Assembly (NCBI GenBank): GCA_964651535.1
Contig: CAZYYE010000003.1
Location: 1-64,000 of the forward strand
Length of the DNA: 64,000 nt
Reading direction: 5' to 3'
DNA from: Terrimesophilobacter sp964651535
Lineage (GTDB): Bacteria; Actinomycetota; Actinomycetes; Actinomycetales; Microbacteriaceae
Part shown: positions 1 to 8,216 of the stretch, piece after piece
How positions within the stretch are numbered: the first letter of the stretch is position 1
Layout: the number at the start of each line of letters is the position of its first letter
The notes under the pieces: model-generated
Database searches by the model: none
What the model was told of the DNA's origin: nothing
The model's input: only the letters and a program-made list of their open reading frames with translations
Position numbers and translations under genes: made by a program

Positions 1-120
1 CAACCTGCCCCGCCCGCACCGACCGCGCCGCCTCGCCCGGCGACTCCTGCGCCGTCGCCGCCGGCGGAGCGTCCGGCACCGCCACCACCGTCGAACCGGC
101 CTGCGGGCGGGAAAGAGTGA
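1..120 (+). CDS. C-terminal tail of a transfer protein, 5' end outside window
   Basis: A reading frame is open from the first base and ends with TGA at 118-120, four bases before the next start. Its 39 visible codons are almost all proline and alanine with a few serine and arginine residues and a Gly-Gly-Lys-Glu end. In related actinobacterial transfer loci the gene before the SCO6880-family gene is often a TrbL/VirB6-like membrane protein with a long proline-rich tail, which would fit. The visible part alone cannot prove the identity. Confidence 0.5.
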   Translation, partial: QPAPPAPTAPPRPATPAPSPPAERPAPPPPSNRPAGGKE

Positions 121-123
121 CCA

Positions 124-1593
124 ATGAATAGTCAGCAGAACGCGAGTGGTGTGGAGTTCGGGTTGCGGGCGGTGCAGTTCTCCCGCCTCACCCGCCGGGG
201 CATCCTCCTGGGCCTGTCCCTGCCACAGTTGATCGTCCTCGCGATCGGGGTGCTGTCCATCGTCGGCGCCCTCTATGCCGGCGGCGGGATGCTGCTGGCC
301 TGGACCGCGCCCGTCTGGGTGCTCTGCGCCACGCTCGCGTGGACGCCGGTCGGGGGCCGGAAGCTCATCGAATGGGTGCCCGTCACCACCCGGTGGTTAT
401 CCCGCACCGCTGCTGGCCAGCGGGTGTTCCGCCGCCGGATCATGAAGCCCCGCCCGGCGGGGACGCTCGCGCTTCCCGGTGACGCCGCAGCGCTCCGGGA
501 GTGGGAGGACCCGGAGACGGGGGCGGCGATGATCCACGACCCCCACGCCCAGACCCTCACCGCGATCGTCGGGGTCTCACATCCGGCGTTCGTGCTCCTC
601 GATCCGGGTGAGCAGGAACGCCGCGTCGCCACCTGGGGGCGCGTGCTGGCTACCACGTGCCGTTCCGGGCGGATCGCCCGCCTGCAAATCTGCGAACGCA
701 CCCTCCCCGACGGCGGTTCCGGGCTGGTCGAGTGGTGGCGCCGGCACGGCACCGATGACGGGTCCTGGACCTCCACCGTCTACCGGGAACTCATCGACCG
801 TGCCGGCCCCGCCGGGGAACGCCACGCCACCACCATCAGCCTCGCCCTCGACCTGCGCACTGCGGCCCGGCAAGTCCGCACCAACGGTGGCGGCATCAAA
901 GGAGCCGCCGCCGTGCTGCGGCAGGAGATGACGACCCTCACCACGGCGCTGCGCGCGGCGGAGCTGACCGTGACGGGGTGGCTGACGCCTGCGGAAGTCG
1001 CGGTGATCCTTCGCGCCGCGTACGATCCCGCTGCGGCGGCGTCCCTTGAACGTCACGGGGAGATCGGGCGGTCGCTGGCGACGGCGGGGCCGGTCGCGGT
1101 GACCGAGACGTGGAATCGGGTGCGGTCGGATTCCGCGCATCATGCGGTGCTGTGGATCAGTGAGTGGCCGCGGTCGCAGGTGTATCCGGGATTCCTCGCC
1201 CCGGTGCTGCTGTCGTCAGGGATTCAACGCGCGTTCTCGTTGATCTGCACCCCGATCCGCTCCGACCAGGCCGCGCGGGACATCCGGAAGAAGAAGACCG
1301 AACTGATCTCCGACGCCGCCCAGAGAGCCAAGATGGGGCAGATCGAGGACGCCTCGCAGACCGCCGAATACGGGGACGTACTGCAACAGGAAGCCGACCT
1401 CACCGCCGGGCACGGCGTCCTCCGCTACACCGGCCTCATCTCCATCAGCGCCCCCAGCGTGGATGAGCTCGATACTGCGGTCGCGGCGATCGAGCAGGCC
1501 GCGATCCAAGCGTCCTGCGAAACCCGCCGCCTCGTCGGCCAGCAAGCCCAAGCCTTCACCGTCGCCGCACTGCCGCTATGCCGAACCGTCTGA
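124..1593 (+). CDS. SCO6880-family conjugation-associated membrane protein
   Basis: The 489-residue protein matches the SCO6880 family, found in actinobacterial conjugative and integrative elements, usually just before a VirB4-like ATPase, as here. Two hydrophobic segments at about residues 29-50 and 56-73 form an N-terminal membrane anchor, like small T4SS PrgI/VirB3-type subunits. The remaining 400 residues are soluble and mixed alpha/beta, without a P-loop that I can see. It probably belongs to the inner-membrane part of the transfer channel, working with the ATPase. ATG at 124 follows a purine-rich GGGAAAGAG and lies four bases after the previous stop. The family name is recognised; the biochemical role is inferred from context. 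Confidence 0.8.
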   Translation: MNSQQNASGVEFGLRAVQFSRLTRRGILLGLSLPQLIVLAIGVLSIVGALYAGGGMLLAWTAPVWVLCATLAWTPVGGRKLIEWVPVTTRWLSRTAAGQRVFRRRIMKPRPAGTLALPGDAAALREWEDPETGAAMIHDPHAQTLTAIVGVSHPAFVLLDPGEQERRVATWGRVLATTCRSGRIARLQICERTLPDGGSGLVEWWRRHGTDDGSWTSTVYRELIDRAGPAGERHATTISLALDLRTAARQVRTNGGGIKGAAAVLRQEMTTLTTALRAAELTVTGWLTPAEVAVILRAAYDPAAAASLERHGEIGRSLATAGPVAVTETWNRVRSDSAHHAVLWISEWPRSQVYPGFLAPVLLSSGIQRAFSLICTPIRSDQAARDIRKKKTELISDAAQRAKMGQIEDASQTAEYGDVLQQEADLTAGHGVLRYTGLISISAPSVDELDTAVAAIEQAAIQASCETRRLVGQQAQAFTVAALPLCRTV

Positions 1594-1614
1594 CCACCCG
1601 AAGAGGAGCCTCTG

Positions 1615-2451
1615 ATGCCCACTTTCGATAACCCCATCACCGATGCCGAGGAAGCCTCGCAAGCCCTTCGTGGCCTTGCCCACGCCACCCGCACCTTCGA
1701 CAATTCTGCGGATACCTACGCGGTGATCGGTGACCTGTTGGGCGGGGTGCGGTCGCTGCGGCAGGTGCTCGACCAGCTCGCCGGCGCCCACACGGCGAAT
1801 CGCGTTCGCGCGCACGACGACGCCGGGGACCAAACCGTGGGGGCAACGTTCGCGCTGTTGGCGGCGAACGAACTGCAGCACGCGGCGAGCCTGCTCGATG
1901 GTGTGCATGACCGGTTGGATGCGGCGATGTCCGCCTCCGGCCGCATCGCCTGGCACGACGTTCCCGCCGCGCCGGAGCGGGTGCGGCGGTGGATCAGTGT
2001 TGTGTTCTTGCAAGGTGACGATGCCGACCGGGTGCTCGATCTGATCGACCGAGACGGGACGGATGCGGCAATCGAACATCTCGCCGGGTTCGACTACGGA
2101 GAGGAAACCGTGCAGGCCGCGCTCGTGAACGGCTACGTCTACGACACCCCACCGACCGGCGCGCTCGACAAGACTGCAATCCGGGATGTCTACACCCTCA
2201 CCTACAGTCCCTTCCTCGGCCACGTGTCACTGCTCCGCGAACACGACGCGTTCCCCGCCCCCGCGCTCCTCGGCATCGACACCCTCTCGCCCGCACCGCA
2301 CCGAGAATCCGGGCCGCATCGTGAGTCTGAACCGGTGCGCGCCGCCACTGCTCGTGCCGCCTCACCCCGCCCGGTGCCCCAGATCGTGGACGACGAGGAC
2401 GAATGGTCGGTGTCGCGGTCGTCATCACCGTCACGGGGGCGATCCTTATGA
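1615..2451 (+). CDS. Conserved hypothetical transfer-locus protein
   Basis: I do not recognise this 278-residue protein beyond its place between the SCO6880-family gene and the VirB4-like ATPase. Residues 1-110 look helical. The middle (about 120-225) is rich in Asp and hydrophobic residues, and the last 50 residues are Ser/Arg/Pro-rich and probably disordered. There is no signal peptide or membrane segment, so it should be cytoplasmic. The start has a strong GAGGAG ribosome site, and its stop overlaps the next ATG (ATGA), which indicates coupled translation with the ATPase. A role as an ATPase partner or assembly factor is only a guess from position. Confidence 0.7.
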   Translation: MPTFDNPITDAEEASQALRGLAHATRTFDNSADTYAVIGDLLGGVRSLRQVLDQLAGAHTANRVRAHDDAGDQTVGATFALLAANELQHAASLLDGVHDRLDAAMSASGRIAWHDVPAAPERVRRWISVVFLQGDDADRVLDLIDRDGTDAAIEHLAGFDYGEETVQAALVNGYVYDTPPTGALDKTAIRDVYTLTYSPFLGHVSLLREHDAFPAPALLGIDTLSPAPHRESGPHRESEPVRAATARAASPRPVPQIVDDEDEWSVSRSSSPSRGRSL

Positions 2452-3947
2452 GCGACGAGCACCGCCTGCACACTGCTTCGCTGGTCGAACCCTCTGGGGA
2501 GCGGCGGAAGCATCGCAAGGCACGGCAGAAAGCGGCCACCCGGATGGAGCAGAAAGCCCGGTACGCCGAACAAGCCGACGCACGAGCACGACGCGACGCA
2601 GAATACGCCGAACGCCGCGCCACCACCTACCTCCCTGCCTCAGGCGACCCAGGGGCCGCGACGTTGCGAACACCGGGGAGGTTCCGGTTGCCGAGGCATC
2701 AGGACACCTCCGCGACGCTCGCCGGGGCGTACCCGTTCCTCGCCGAAGGGGGCCTCGGCGCCGACGGGGTTTTCATCGGGCAGGACCTCTATTCCGGGGG
2801 TTCCTTCGTGTACGATCCGTGGACCCTCTACGCGCGCGGGCTGATCACCGCGCCGAACCTGGTGCTGGCCGGGATTGTCGGCTCCGGGAAATCCTCGCTC
2901 GCGAAGTCGCTGTATACGCGGTCGATTCCGTTCGGGCGGCGCGTGTACGTCCCCGGCGACCCGAAAGGTGAGCACACTGCCGTCGCCGAAGCCGTCGGCG
3001 GGCGGGCGATCGTCCTCGGCCACGGCCTGCGCAACCGCCTCAACCCGCTCGATGAAGGACACCGACAATCAGGGATCACGGATGCGGAATGGGCTGCACA
3101 AGTCGCCTCCCGCCGGCGGGAGCTCATCGGTGCGCTGGCAGAGACAGTGCTGGATCGGGTGCTGTCGCCGTTGGAGCACACTGCAATCGACCTCGCCCTC
3201 CAAGACGCGGTGCGTTCTTCGGAGGTGCCGATCTTGCCGATGGTCGTTGACCGTATTCTCGCGCCCGATCCTTCCACCGATACGGATGGGCGGCTTACTG
3301 AGGATGGGCGGCTTGTTGGTCACGCGCTGCGCCGTCTGGTCGCCGGGGACCTCGCCGGACTGTTCGATGGTCCGTCTACGGTGCGGTTCGACCCGTCGCT
3401 GCCGATGATATCGCTTGATCTGTCGCGGGTGGCGGAGAACAGCACGTTGGTCTCGGTGCTGATGACCTGCTCCAGTGCGTGGATGGAGTCGGCGCTGATG
3501 GACCCGAACGGTGGGCATCGGTGGGTGATCTACGACGAAGCCTGGCGCCTCATGGCCTACCCCGCGTTACTGAAACGGATGGATGCGCAGTGGCGGATGG
3601 CGAGGCATTACGGGATCGCGAACATGCTGATCTTCCACAAGCTCTCCGACTTGGACAACGTCGGCGATCAAGGCTCCGCGATGCGCGCCCTCGCCAGCTC
3701 GCTACTCGCGAATGCGGAGACGCGGATCATCTACCGGCAAGAACCCGATCAGCTCGGCGCGACCGCCGCGGCCCTCGGGCTGACCGGCACTGAACAGAAA
3801 CTCCTCCCGAGCCTGGGCACCGGGCAGGGGCTGTGGCGGATCAAGGAGCGCTCCTTCGTCGTCCAGCACCAACTCCACCCCGCCGAGCTCGCCACATTCG
3901 ACACCACCGCCCGCATGACCGGCGAACCTGTAGGTGAGAATTCCTGA
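2448..3947 (+). CDS. VirB4/TraC-like conjugation ATPase
   Basis: The protein is an AAA-type ATPase that would power pilus or channel assembly and DNA transfer at the cytoplasmic face. A Walker A motif (GIVGSGKSS) lies near residues 143-150 and a Walker B with the DEAW signature near 359-366, followed by the VirB4-like region ending at a 'GLWRIKERSFVVQ' strand. The first 70 residues are very basic and Ala/Arg-rich and look like a coiled coil. An upstream in-frame start at 2403 exists, but the ATG at 2448 overlaps the previous stop (ATGA) and gives 499 residues, so it is preferred. It is shorter than full-length VirB4 (about 800 residues); the N-terminal VirB4 domain may be supplied by the SCO6880-family protein. 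Confidence 0.85.
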   Translation: MSDEHRLHTASLVEPSGERRKHRKARQKAATRMEQKARYAEQADARARRDAEYAERRATTYLPASGDPGAATLRTPGRFRLPRHQDTSATLAGAYPFLAEGGLGADGVFIGQDLYSGGSFVYDPWTLYARGLITAPNLVLAGIVGSGKSSLAKSLYTRSIPFGRRVYVPGDPKGEHTAVAEAVGGRAIVLGHGLRNRLNPLDEGHRQSGITDAEWAAQVASRRRELIGALAETVLDRVLSPLEHTAIDLALQDAVRSSEVPILPMVVDRILAPDPSTDTDGRLTEDGRLVGHALRRLVAGDLAGLFDGPSTVRFDPSLPMISLDLSRVAENSTLVSVLMTCSSAWMESALMDPNGGHRWVIYDEAWRLMAYPALLKRMDAQWRMARHYGIANMLIFHKLSDLDNVGDQGSAMRALASSLLANAETRIIYRQEPDQLGATAAALGLTGTEQKLLPSLGTGQGLWRIKERSFVVQHQLHPAELATFDTTARMTGEPVGENS

Positions 3948-4036
3948 AGGTAGCTTTGACGTGGACACGCCGGTGAAGGTGTTGTTGGGCGGGGTGTGAG
4001 GATGAATGTTCGTGAAAGATTCACCCACTGCCTCGC

Positions 4037-4441
4037 TTAGTCAAGGAGGTCGGCAAGAAGCGTCTCGATGCGACCCTTGATGTCGTCGCGGATCGGGCGG
4101 ACCGACTCGATGCCCTGTCCAGCGGGGTCGTCGAGCTTCCAGTCCTCGTATCGTTTGCCGGGGAAGAATGGGCAGGCGTCGCCGCAGCCCATTGTGATTA
4201 CGACGTCAGAGTCCTGCACGGCCTCGGTGGTGAGGATCTTGGGTTGCTCGGCGGTGATGTCGATGCCTTCTTCGCGCATCGCTTCGACGGCGACGGGGTT
4301 GATCTGGTCGGCGGGCATGGATCCGGCGGAGCGGACCTCGACGCGGCCTGCGGCGAGGTGGCGGAGGTAGCCGGCGGCCATCTGGGAGCGTCCGGCGTTG
4401 TGCACGCAGACGAACAGGACGGAAGGCTTCTGGGCGGTCAT
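4037..4441 (-). CDS. arsC: Arsenate reductase, low-molecular-weight phosphatase type
   Basis: The 134-residue enzyme reduces arsenate to arsenite. It has the low-molecular-weight tyrosine-phosphatase loop C-X5-R (Cys12 to Arg18, CVHNAGR). Two further cysteines at 86 and 90 (CGDAC) could pass the disulfide out to thioredoxin, and an Asp-rich DDP element follows near residue 104. It is the last gene of the arsenic operon, 16 bases after the ArsR-ArsC fusion gene, with an AAAGAAG ribosome site. A trxA-trxB pair in the same operon argues for thioredoxin recycling, although mycothiol-dependent relatives also occur in actinobacteria. It repeats the C-terminal domain of its neighbour. Confidence 0.93.
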   Translation of the reverse strand: MTAQKPSVLFVCVHNAGRSQMAAGYLRHLAAGRVEVRSAGSMPADQINPVAVEAMREEGIDITAEQPKILTTEAVQDSDVVITMGCGDACPFFPGKRYEDWKLDDPAGQGIESVRPIRDDIKGRIETLLADLLD

Positions 4442-4457
4442 GGTCGATTCGCTTCTT

Positions 4458-5459
4458 TCAGTCGGTGCAGGTTGTCAGGAGTCTGCGGACGCGGGTTTCG
4501 ATGTCGTGACGGATCGCCTCGACACCTTCCGGGGAGGCGAGCGCGGGGTCGCCGACGGCCCAGTCCTCGTAGCGGACGCCGGGGATGATCGGACACACGT
4601 CACCGCAGCCCATCGTGATCACGACGTCGGCGGCGCGCACGGCGTCGTCGGTGAGAGGCTTCGGGAACGCGGCCTCGGCCTGCTGTTCGCCTTCGATCTC
4701 GGTCAGCAGGGAACGGACATGCGGGTGCACGTCCGCGGCCGGGGTGGAGCCCGCCGATCGTGCGACAACCTTGCCGTCTGCGAGCTGGTTGGCGATGGCG
4801 GCGGCGAGTTGGGAACGGCCCGCGTTCTGCACGCACACGAACAAGACCTGCGGCACCCCCGACCTGCGGTCCCGTGCGAGGTCGGCGAGGCGTTGCCGGG
4901 CGAACCGCTCGGTGAGCGGGATCATGTGCCGGGTGACCCGCGCGGATCGCACGAGGCCCGCGTAGGACTCACGGACGATCGCGAGCACGAGATCCCGATT
5001 CAGTCCGGTCAGCTCGTCCGCGAGCTCCTCGCCGAGGCGGGTCACCCGGCCGTCCATGTCGCGCAGCGCCTCCGCGCGGGCCGCTGTGTCCTCGGGCTCG
5101 TCATCAACTGCGGCGGGAGCGAACGCATCGAGGAGCGCGGCGACGGCGCGCTGCTTGCCCGGAGCGATCCGGTACCAGACCCAGGTGCCGCGCCGCTCGG
5201 AGAGCAGCATCCCGGTCTCCTTGAGTACCTTCAGGTGGTGAGAGACGGTCGGCTGGGACACGTCGGCGAGTTCGGCGAGGTCGCACACGCAGGATTCCCC
5301 CTGCGGGTCGGTCGCGATCGCCGACAGCATCCGCAACCGCAGCGGTTCCGCGAGCGCCTTCAGTGCACCGGCCACGGTCGCGGCGGCTTCGATTCCGATC
5401 GCGTGCGCCGTGGACGGCGCGCACGCTTCGGCATTGGGGATGACTGTGATGTCGGTCAT
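4458..5459 (-). CDS. arsR: ArsR repressor fused to an ArsC arsenate reductase
   Basis: One 333-residue chain carries a regulator and an enzyme. Residues about 25-110 are an ArsR/SmtB winged helix with arsenite-binding cysteines 57 and 59 (ESCVCDL) and recognition helix VSQPTVSHHLKVL. Residues about 135-195 are a helical bundle of the kind found in front of some actinobacterial ArsC domains. Residues about 204-333 form a low-molecular-weight phosphatase-type arsenate reductase with catalytic Cys209 and Arg215 and the GCGDVC cysteine pair. The start codon overlaps the acr3 stop (ATGA). It should repress the operon until arsenite binds and may also reduce arsenate. Fusions of this type are known in actinobacteria. 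Confidence 0.9.
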   Translation of the reverse strand: MTDITVIPNAEACAPSTAHAIGIEAAATVAGALKALAEPLRLRMLSAIATDPQGESCVCDLAELADVSQPTVSHHLKVLKETGMLLSERRGTWVWYRIAPGKQRAVAALLDAFAPAAVDDEPEDTAARAEALRDMDGRVTRLGEELADELTGLNRDLVLAIVRESYAGLVRSARVTRHMIPLTERFARQRLADLARDRRSGVPQVLFVCVQNAGRSQLAAAIANQLADGKVVARSAGSTPAADVHPHVRSLLTEIEGEQQAEAAFPKPLTDDAVRAADVVITMGCGDVCPIIPGVRYEDWAVGDPALASPEGVEAIRHDIETRVRRLLTTCTD

Positions 5460-6559
5460 GAGACCCTCGATTCGGCGACGACATCAGTGGCATATGGGTC
5501 TGTGTGGAACCAGGCCTTCGCGGCCCAGAGGGAGACGTAGACGAGACCCACGAGCACGGGCACCTCAATGAGCGGGCCGACCACACCTGCCAATGCCTGG
5601 CCGGATGCCGCGCCGAATGTGCCGATCGCGACCGCGATCGCGAGCTCGAAGTTGTTGCCCGCCGCAGTAAATGCGAGCGCCGTCGACCGCGCGTAGGTCA
5701 TGCCGAGCCCCCTGCCGAGGAGAAGGCCAGCGAACCACATCAAGCCGAAGTAGATGAGCAGCGGCAGCGCGATCCTCGCCACGTCGAGCGGGTTCGACGT
5801 GACCGCGTCACCCTGCAAGGCGAACAACAGCACGATGGTGAACAACAACCCATACAGTGCCCACGGGCCGATGACGGGGAGGAACTTCTGCTCATACCAG
5901 GCCCGCCCCCTGCGTCTCTCACCAATCCACCGGGACGCGAATCCGGCGACGAGTGGCACCCCGAGGAACACGAGCACGTTGAGCGCGATCTGCCACACCG
6001 AGATCTCAAGCCCCTGCGTATCCAGGCCGAGCCAACCCGGCAACACGGTGAGGTAGAACCAGCCCAGCACCGAGAACATGACGACCTGGAACACCGAGTT
6101 GATCGCGACCAGCACTGCGGTGGCCTCCCGGTCGCCGCAGGCGAGATCGTTCCAGATCACGACCATCGCAATGCACCGGGCGAGGCCCACGATGATCAGG
6201 CCGGTACGGTATTCGGGCAGATCCGGCAAGAAGATCCACGCCAAGGTGAACATCACCGCCGGTCCCACGAGCCAGTTCAGCACCAGCGAAGAGATCAGCA
6301 GCTTCTTGTCCCCGGTGACGGCGGCGACTTTGTCGTAGCGGACCTTCGCGAGCACCGGGTACATCATGACTAGTAGGCCGAGGCCGATCGGGATCGAGAT
6401 CCCGCCGACCTCCAACCGACCAAGCAGATCCGACAAGGCAGGGACGAAACGGCCGAGCAGCAGGCCCGCGACCATCGCGAGGCCGATCCACAGCGGCAAC
6501 CATTTGTCGAGTGTGGAGAGCCCCTTCGGGGCGGTGCGGGTCGTGGTCGTGGCGGTCAT
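5456..6559 (-). CDS. acr3: Acr3-family arsenite efflux permease
   Basis: The 367-residue protein has about ten hydrophobic helices and exports arsenite through the inner membrane using the proton gradient. The family hallmark is visible: the helix with LARCIAMVVIW followed by LACGDRE, which contains the conserved cysteine needed by Acr3 pumps, and a later AAGNNFELAIAV helix. Length is normal for Acr3. Its start overlaps the trxA stop and its stop overlaps the arsR start (both ATGA), so it lies in the middle of a tightly coupled arsenic operon. It uses arsenite made by the two ArsC domains encoded downstream. Confidence 0.95.
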   Translation of the reverse strand: MTATTTTRTAPKGLSTLDKWLPLWIGLAMVAGLLLGRFVPALSDLLGRLEVGGISIPIGLGLLVMMYPVLAKVRYDKVAAVTGDKKLLISSLVLNWLVGPAVMFTLAWIFLPDLPEYRTGLIIVGLARCIAMVVIWNDLACGDREATAVLVAINSVFQVVMFSVLGWFYLTVLPGWLGLDTQGLEISVWQIALNVLVFLGVPLVAGFASRWIGERRRGRAWYEQKFLPVIGPWALYGLLFTIVLLFALQGDAVTSNPLDVARIALPLLIYFGLMWFAGLLLGRGLGMTYARSTALAFTAAGNNFELAIAVAIGTFGAASGQALAGVVGPLIEVPVLVGLVYVSLWAAKAWFHTDPYATDVVAESRVS

Positions 6560-6882
6560 GCGAAAAGCTCCTCGATCTTCGCGGCGATCACGGGCTTCGG
6601 GTGCGCTCCGATCAGCACGTCGACCCGTTCCCCGGCCCGGTAGAAGCCGAGGGTCGGGATCGAGGTCACGCTGGCTACGGTCACGGATTCGGGATTCTGG
6701 TCGGCGTCGATCTTCACGAACTTCACCCGACCCGCGTACACTCCCGCGAGCTGGTCAAGGATCGGGGCGATCGCCTTACAGGGGCCGCACCACGTCGCCC
6801 AGATGTCAACCACGACTGGCACCTCGGAGTCGAGCACTTCGGTCTGGAAGGTGGAGTCGGAGATGGGGGTGACAGAACTCAT
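6556..6882 (-). CDS. trxA: Thioredoxin of the arsenic operon
   Basis: A 108-residue classical thioredoxin with the WCGPC active site (Cys32, Cys35), the cis-proline SIPTL segment and normal length. The reading frame is open further upstream, but the ATG at 6882 overlaps the trxB stop (ATGA) and gives the expected N-terminus. It sits between trxB and acr3, with overlapping stop and start codons on both sides. In this setting its likely job is to reduce the disulfide formed in ArsC during each arsenate reduction cycle, so it is probably dedicated to arsenic detoxification rather than general redox control. Confidence 0.93.
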   Translation of the reverse strand: MSSVTPISDSTFQTEVLDSEVPVVVDIWATWCGPCKAIAPILDQLAGVYAGRVKFVKIDADQNPESVTVASVTSIPTLGFYRAGERVDVLIGAHPKPVIAAKIEELFA

Positions 6883-7853
6883 GCGGAGACCTCCAAGACG
6901 GGCTCCGCAGCTGGGGCGGGAGCAAGATTCGATAGATAATGCTGGGCGTCCTGCGCGGCAGCGCACCCGGTGCCCGCGGCGGTGATCGCCTGCCGGTACG
7001 TGTGATCGACCAGATCACCGGCCGCGAACACTCCGGCAAGGTTCGTGCGCGTCGACGGATGCGCAACCTGTACGTAACCATCCGGGTCGGTGTTGACCTG
7101 CCCGGTCACAAGCTCGGAGCGCGGATCGTGCCCGATCGCCACGAACACCCCGGTCACATCGAGCGTGCGCTCTGCGCCGGTGTGGGTGTCGCGCAGCCGC
7201 AGCCCGGTCACTTGCTCGTCGCCGAGGATCCCAGCGGCCTCACTGTTCCAGGCCACCTCGATCTTCGGATGGTCCAGAACGCGCTCCGCCATGATCTTCG
7301 ACGCTCGAAACTCGTCACGCCGATGCACGACGGTGACCTTCGACGCGAACCGGGTGAGGAACAGCGCCTCCTCCATCGCGGAGTCCCCGCCGCCTACCAC
7401 CACGATCTCCTGCTCACGGAAGAAAAACCCGTCACAGGTCGCGCACCAGGACAGTCCGTGCCCCGATAGACGCTCCTCCTCGGGAAGGCCGAGCTTACGA
7501 TAGGCAGACCCCATCGTCAGAACCACCGCACGCGCCCGATACGTCACCCCGGCACCAGTCTGGACAGCTTTCACATCGGAGACAAGATCGAGACGGGTCG
7601 CGTCGTCGTACACGATCTCGGCACCGAACCGCGCCGCCTGCGCCCGCATCGACTCCATCAACTCCGGCCCCCGCACCCCATCACCAAAGCCGGGAAAGTT
7701 CTCCACCTCGGTCGTCGTCATCAGCGCACCACCCGCCGTAACCGAACCCGCGATCACCACCGGCGCCAAACCCGCGCGGGCGGCATAGACCGCCGCCGTA
7801 TACCCGGCAGGCCCGGACCCAACGATGACCAGTTCAGCTTCTTGAATCGACAT
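6879..7853 (-). CDS. trxB: Thioredoxin reductase of the arsenic operon
   Basis: A 324-residue FAD/NADPH flavoprotein that reduces thioredoxin. The FAD-binding GSGPAGYTAAVYAARA lies at residues 12-27, the redox pair CATC at 137-140, the NADPH-binding GGGDSAMEEA near 158-167, and a C-terminal FAD motif AAGDLVDHTYRQAITAAG. It is the first gene of the minus-strand arsenic operon. A short palindrome and an AT-rich segment lie directly upstream of the ATG, so the transcript is probably leaderless or nearly so and controlled by the ArsR-ArsC fusion. Placing the reductase first in an ars operon is unusual and suggests a self-contained supply of reducing power. Confidence 0.95.
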   Translation of the reverse strand: MSIQEAELVIVGSGPAGYTAAVYAARAGLAPVVIAGSVTAGGALMTTTEVENFPGFGDGVRGPELMESMRAQAARFGAEIVYDDATRLDLVSDVKAVQTGAGVTYRARAVVLTMGSAYRKLGLPEEERLSGHGLSWCATCDGFFFREQEIVVVGGGDSAMEEALFLTRFASKVTVVHRRDEFRASKIMAERVLDHPKIEVAWNSEAAGILGDEQVTGLRLRDTHTGAERTLDVTGVFVAIGHDPRSELVTGQVNTDPDGYVQVAHPSTRTNLAGVFAAGDLVDHTYRQAITAAGTGCAAAQDAQHYLSNLAPAPAAEPVLEVSA

Positions 7854-8205
7854 ATATCTATATTGATGGTTATCAAATCAGGGCGCAAGCTGATCGGACG
7901 GTTTCCGGCAGGTGTTTCCCCAAGATTCATCTTGCGCGGTCGTAACGCACTGTGGGCGCTAATGCTGGTGGGTTCGTGGCGGTGCCCACATAGTAGAGGG
8001 CGGCGTCAAGGGTGATGCTAAGGGTCGCCATCGACACTACGGAAGTCGCCGCTGCTTCCTCGACCTCGTAGAGGATTCGGTCGACGCGAAGCGAGGGCGC
8101 GGTGATCCCGGCCTTACTTCGCGGGAAGTGTCGGCTCGGTGGCGTGAGTCGGGGCCGGACACGCGCCCGACGCTCTTAGTTCAGCAGTTACTGTATAGTC
8201 ATTGT
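7854..8205. other. Divergent intergenic region with a possible gene remnant
   Basis: This region separates the minus-strand arsenic operon from the plus-strand cmtR gene and carries the promoters of both. On the minus strand a frame without a start codon runs from about 8127 down to a TGA at 7927. It could encode about 65 residues including a plausible protein-like stretch (LRVDRILYEVEEAA and SITLDAALYYVGTA). This looks like the tail of a decayed gene left by assembly of the cargo, but I cannot name it. No RNA gene is visible. Confidence 0.35.
7863..7876 (-). promoter_or_regulatory. Probable ArsR operator at the arsenic operon promoter
   Basis: The sequence TTGAT-GGTT-ATCAA is a perfect 5-base inverted repeat ten bases upstream of the trxB ATG, inside the only AT-rich stretch of this intergenic region. 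Short ATCAA-type palindromes close to the promoter are typical of ArsR/SmtB operators. Binding here would block the promoter of the whole trxB-arsC operon. The assignment to the ArsR-ArsC fusion is inferred from position. Confidence 0.55.
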
Positions 8206-8216
8206 GTGCTGACTAT
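8195..8216 (+). promoter_or_regulatory. Probable CmtR operator spanning the cmtR start codon
   Basis: ATAGTCA and TGACTAT form a perfect 7-base inverted repeat separated by 8 bases. The GTG start codon of cmtR (8206-8208) lies in the spacer. An AT-rich TACTGTATAGT segment just upstream could serve as the -10 region of a leaderless transcript. A dimeric repressor bound here would cover both the promoter and the start codon, giving autoregulation and control of the downstream metal ATPase. Confidence 0.55.

Noticed and set aside
4398..5540. Plus-strand frame of 380 codons across the arsenic genes
   Set aside because: It is antisense to the ArsR-ArsC fusion, which has clear domains; the plus-strand translation is low in complexity and resembles no family.
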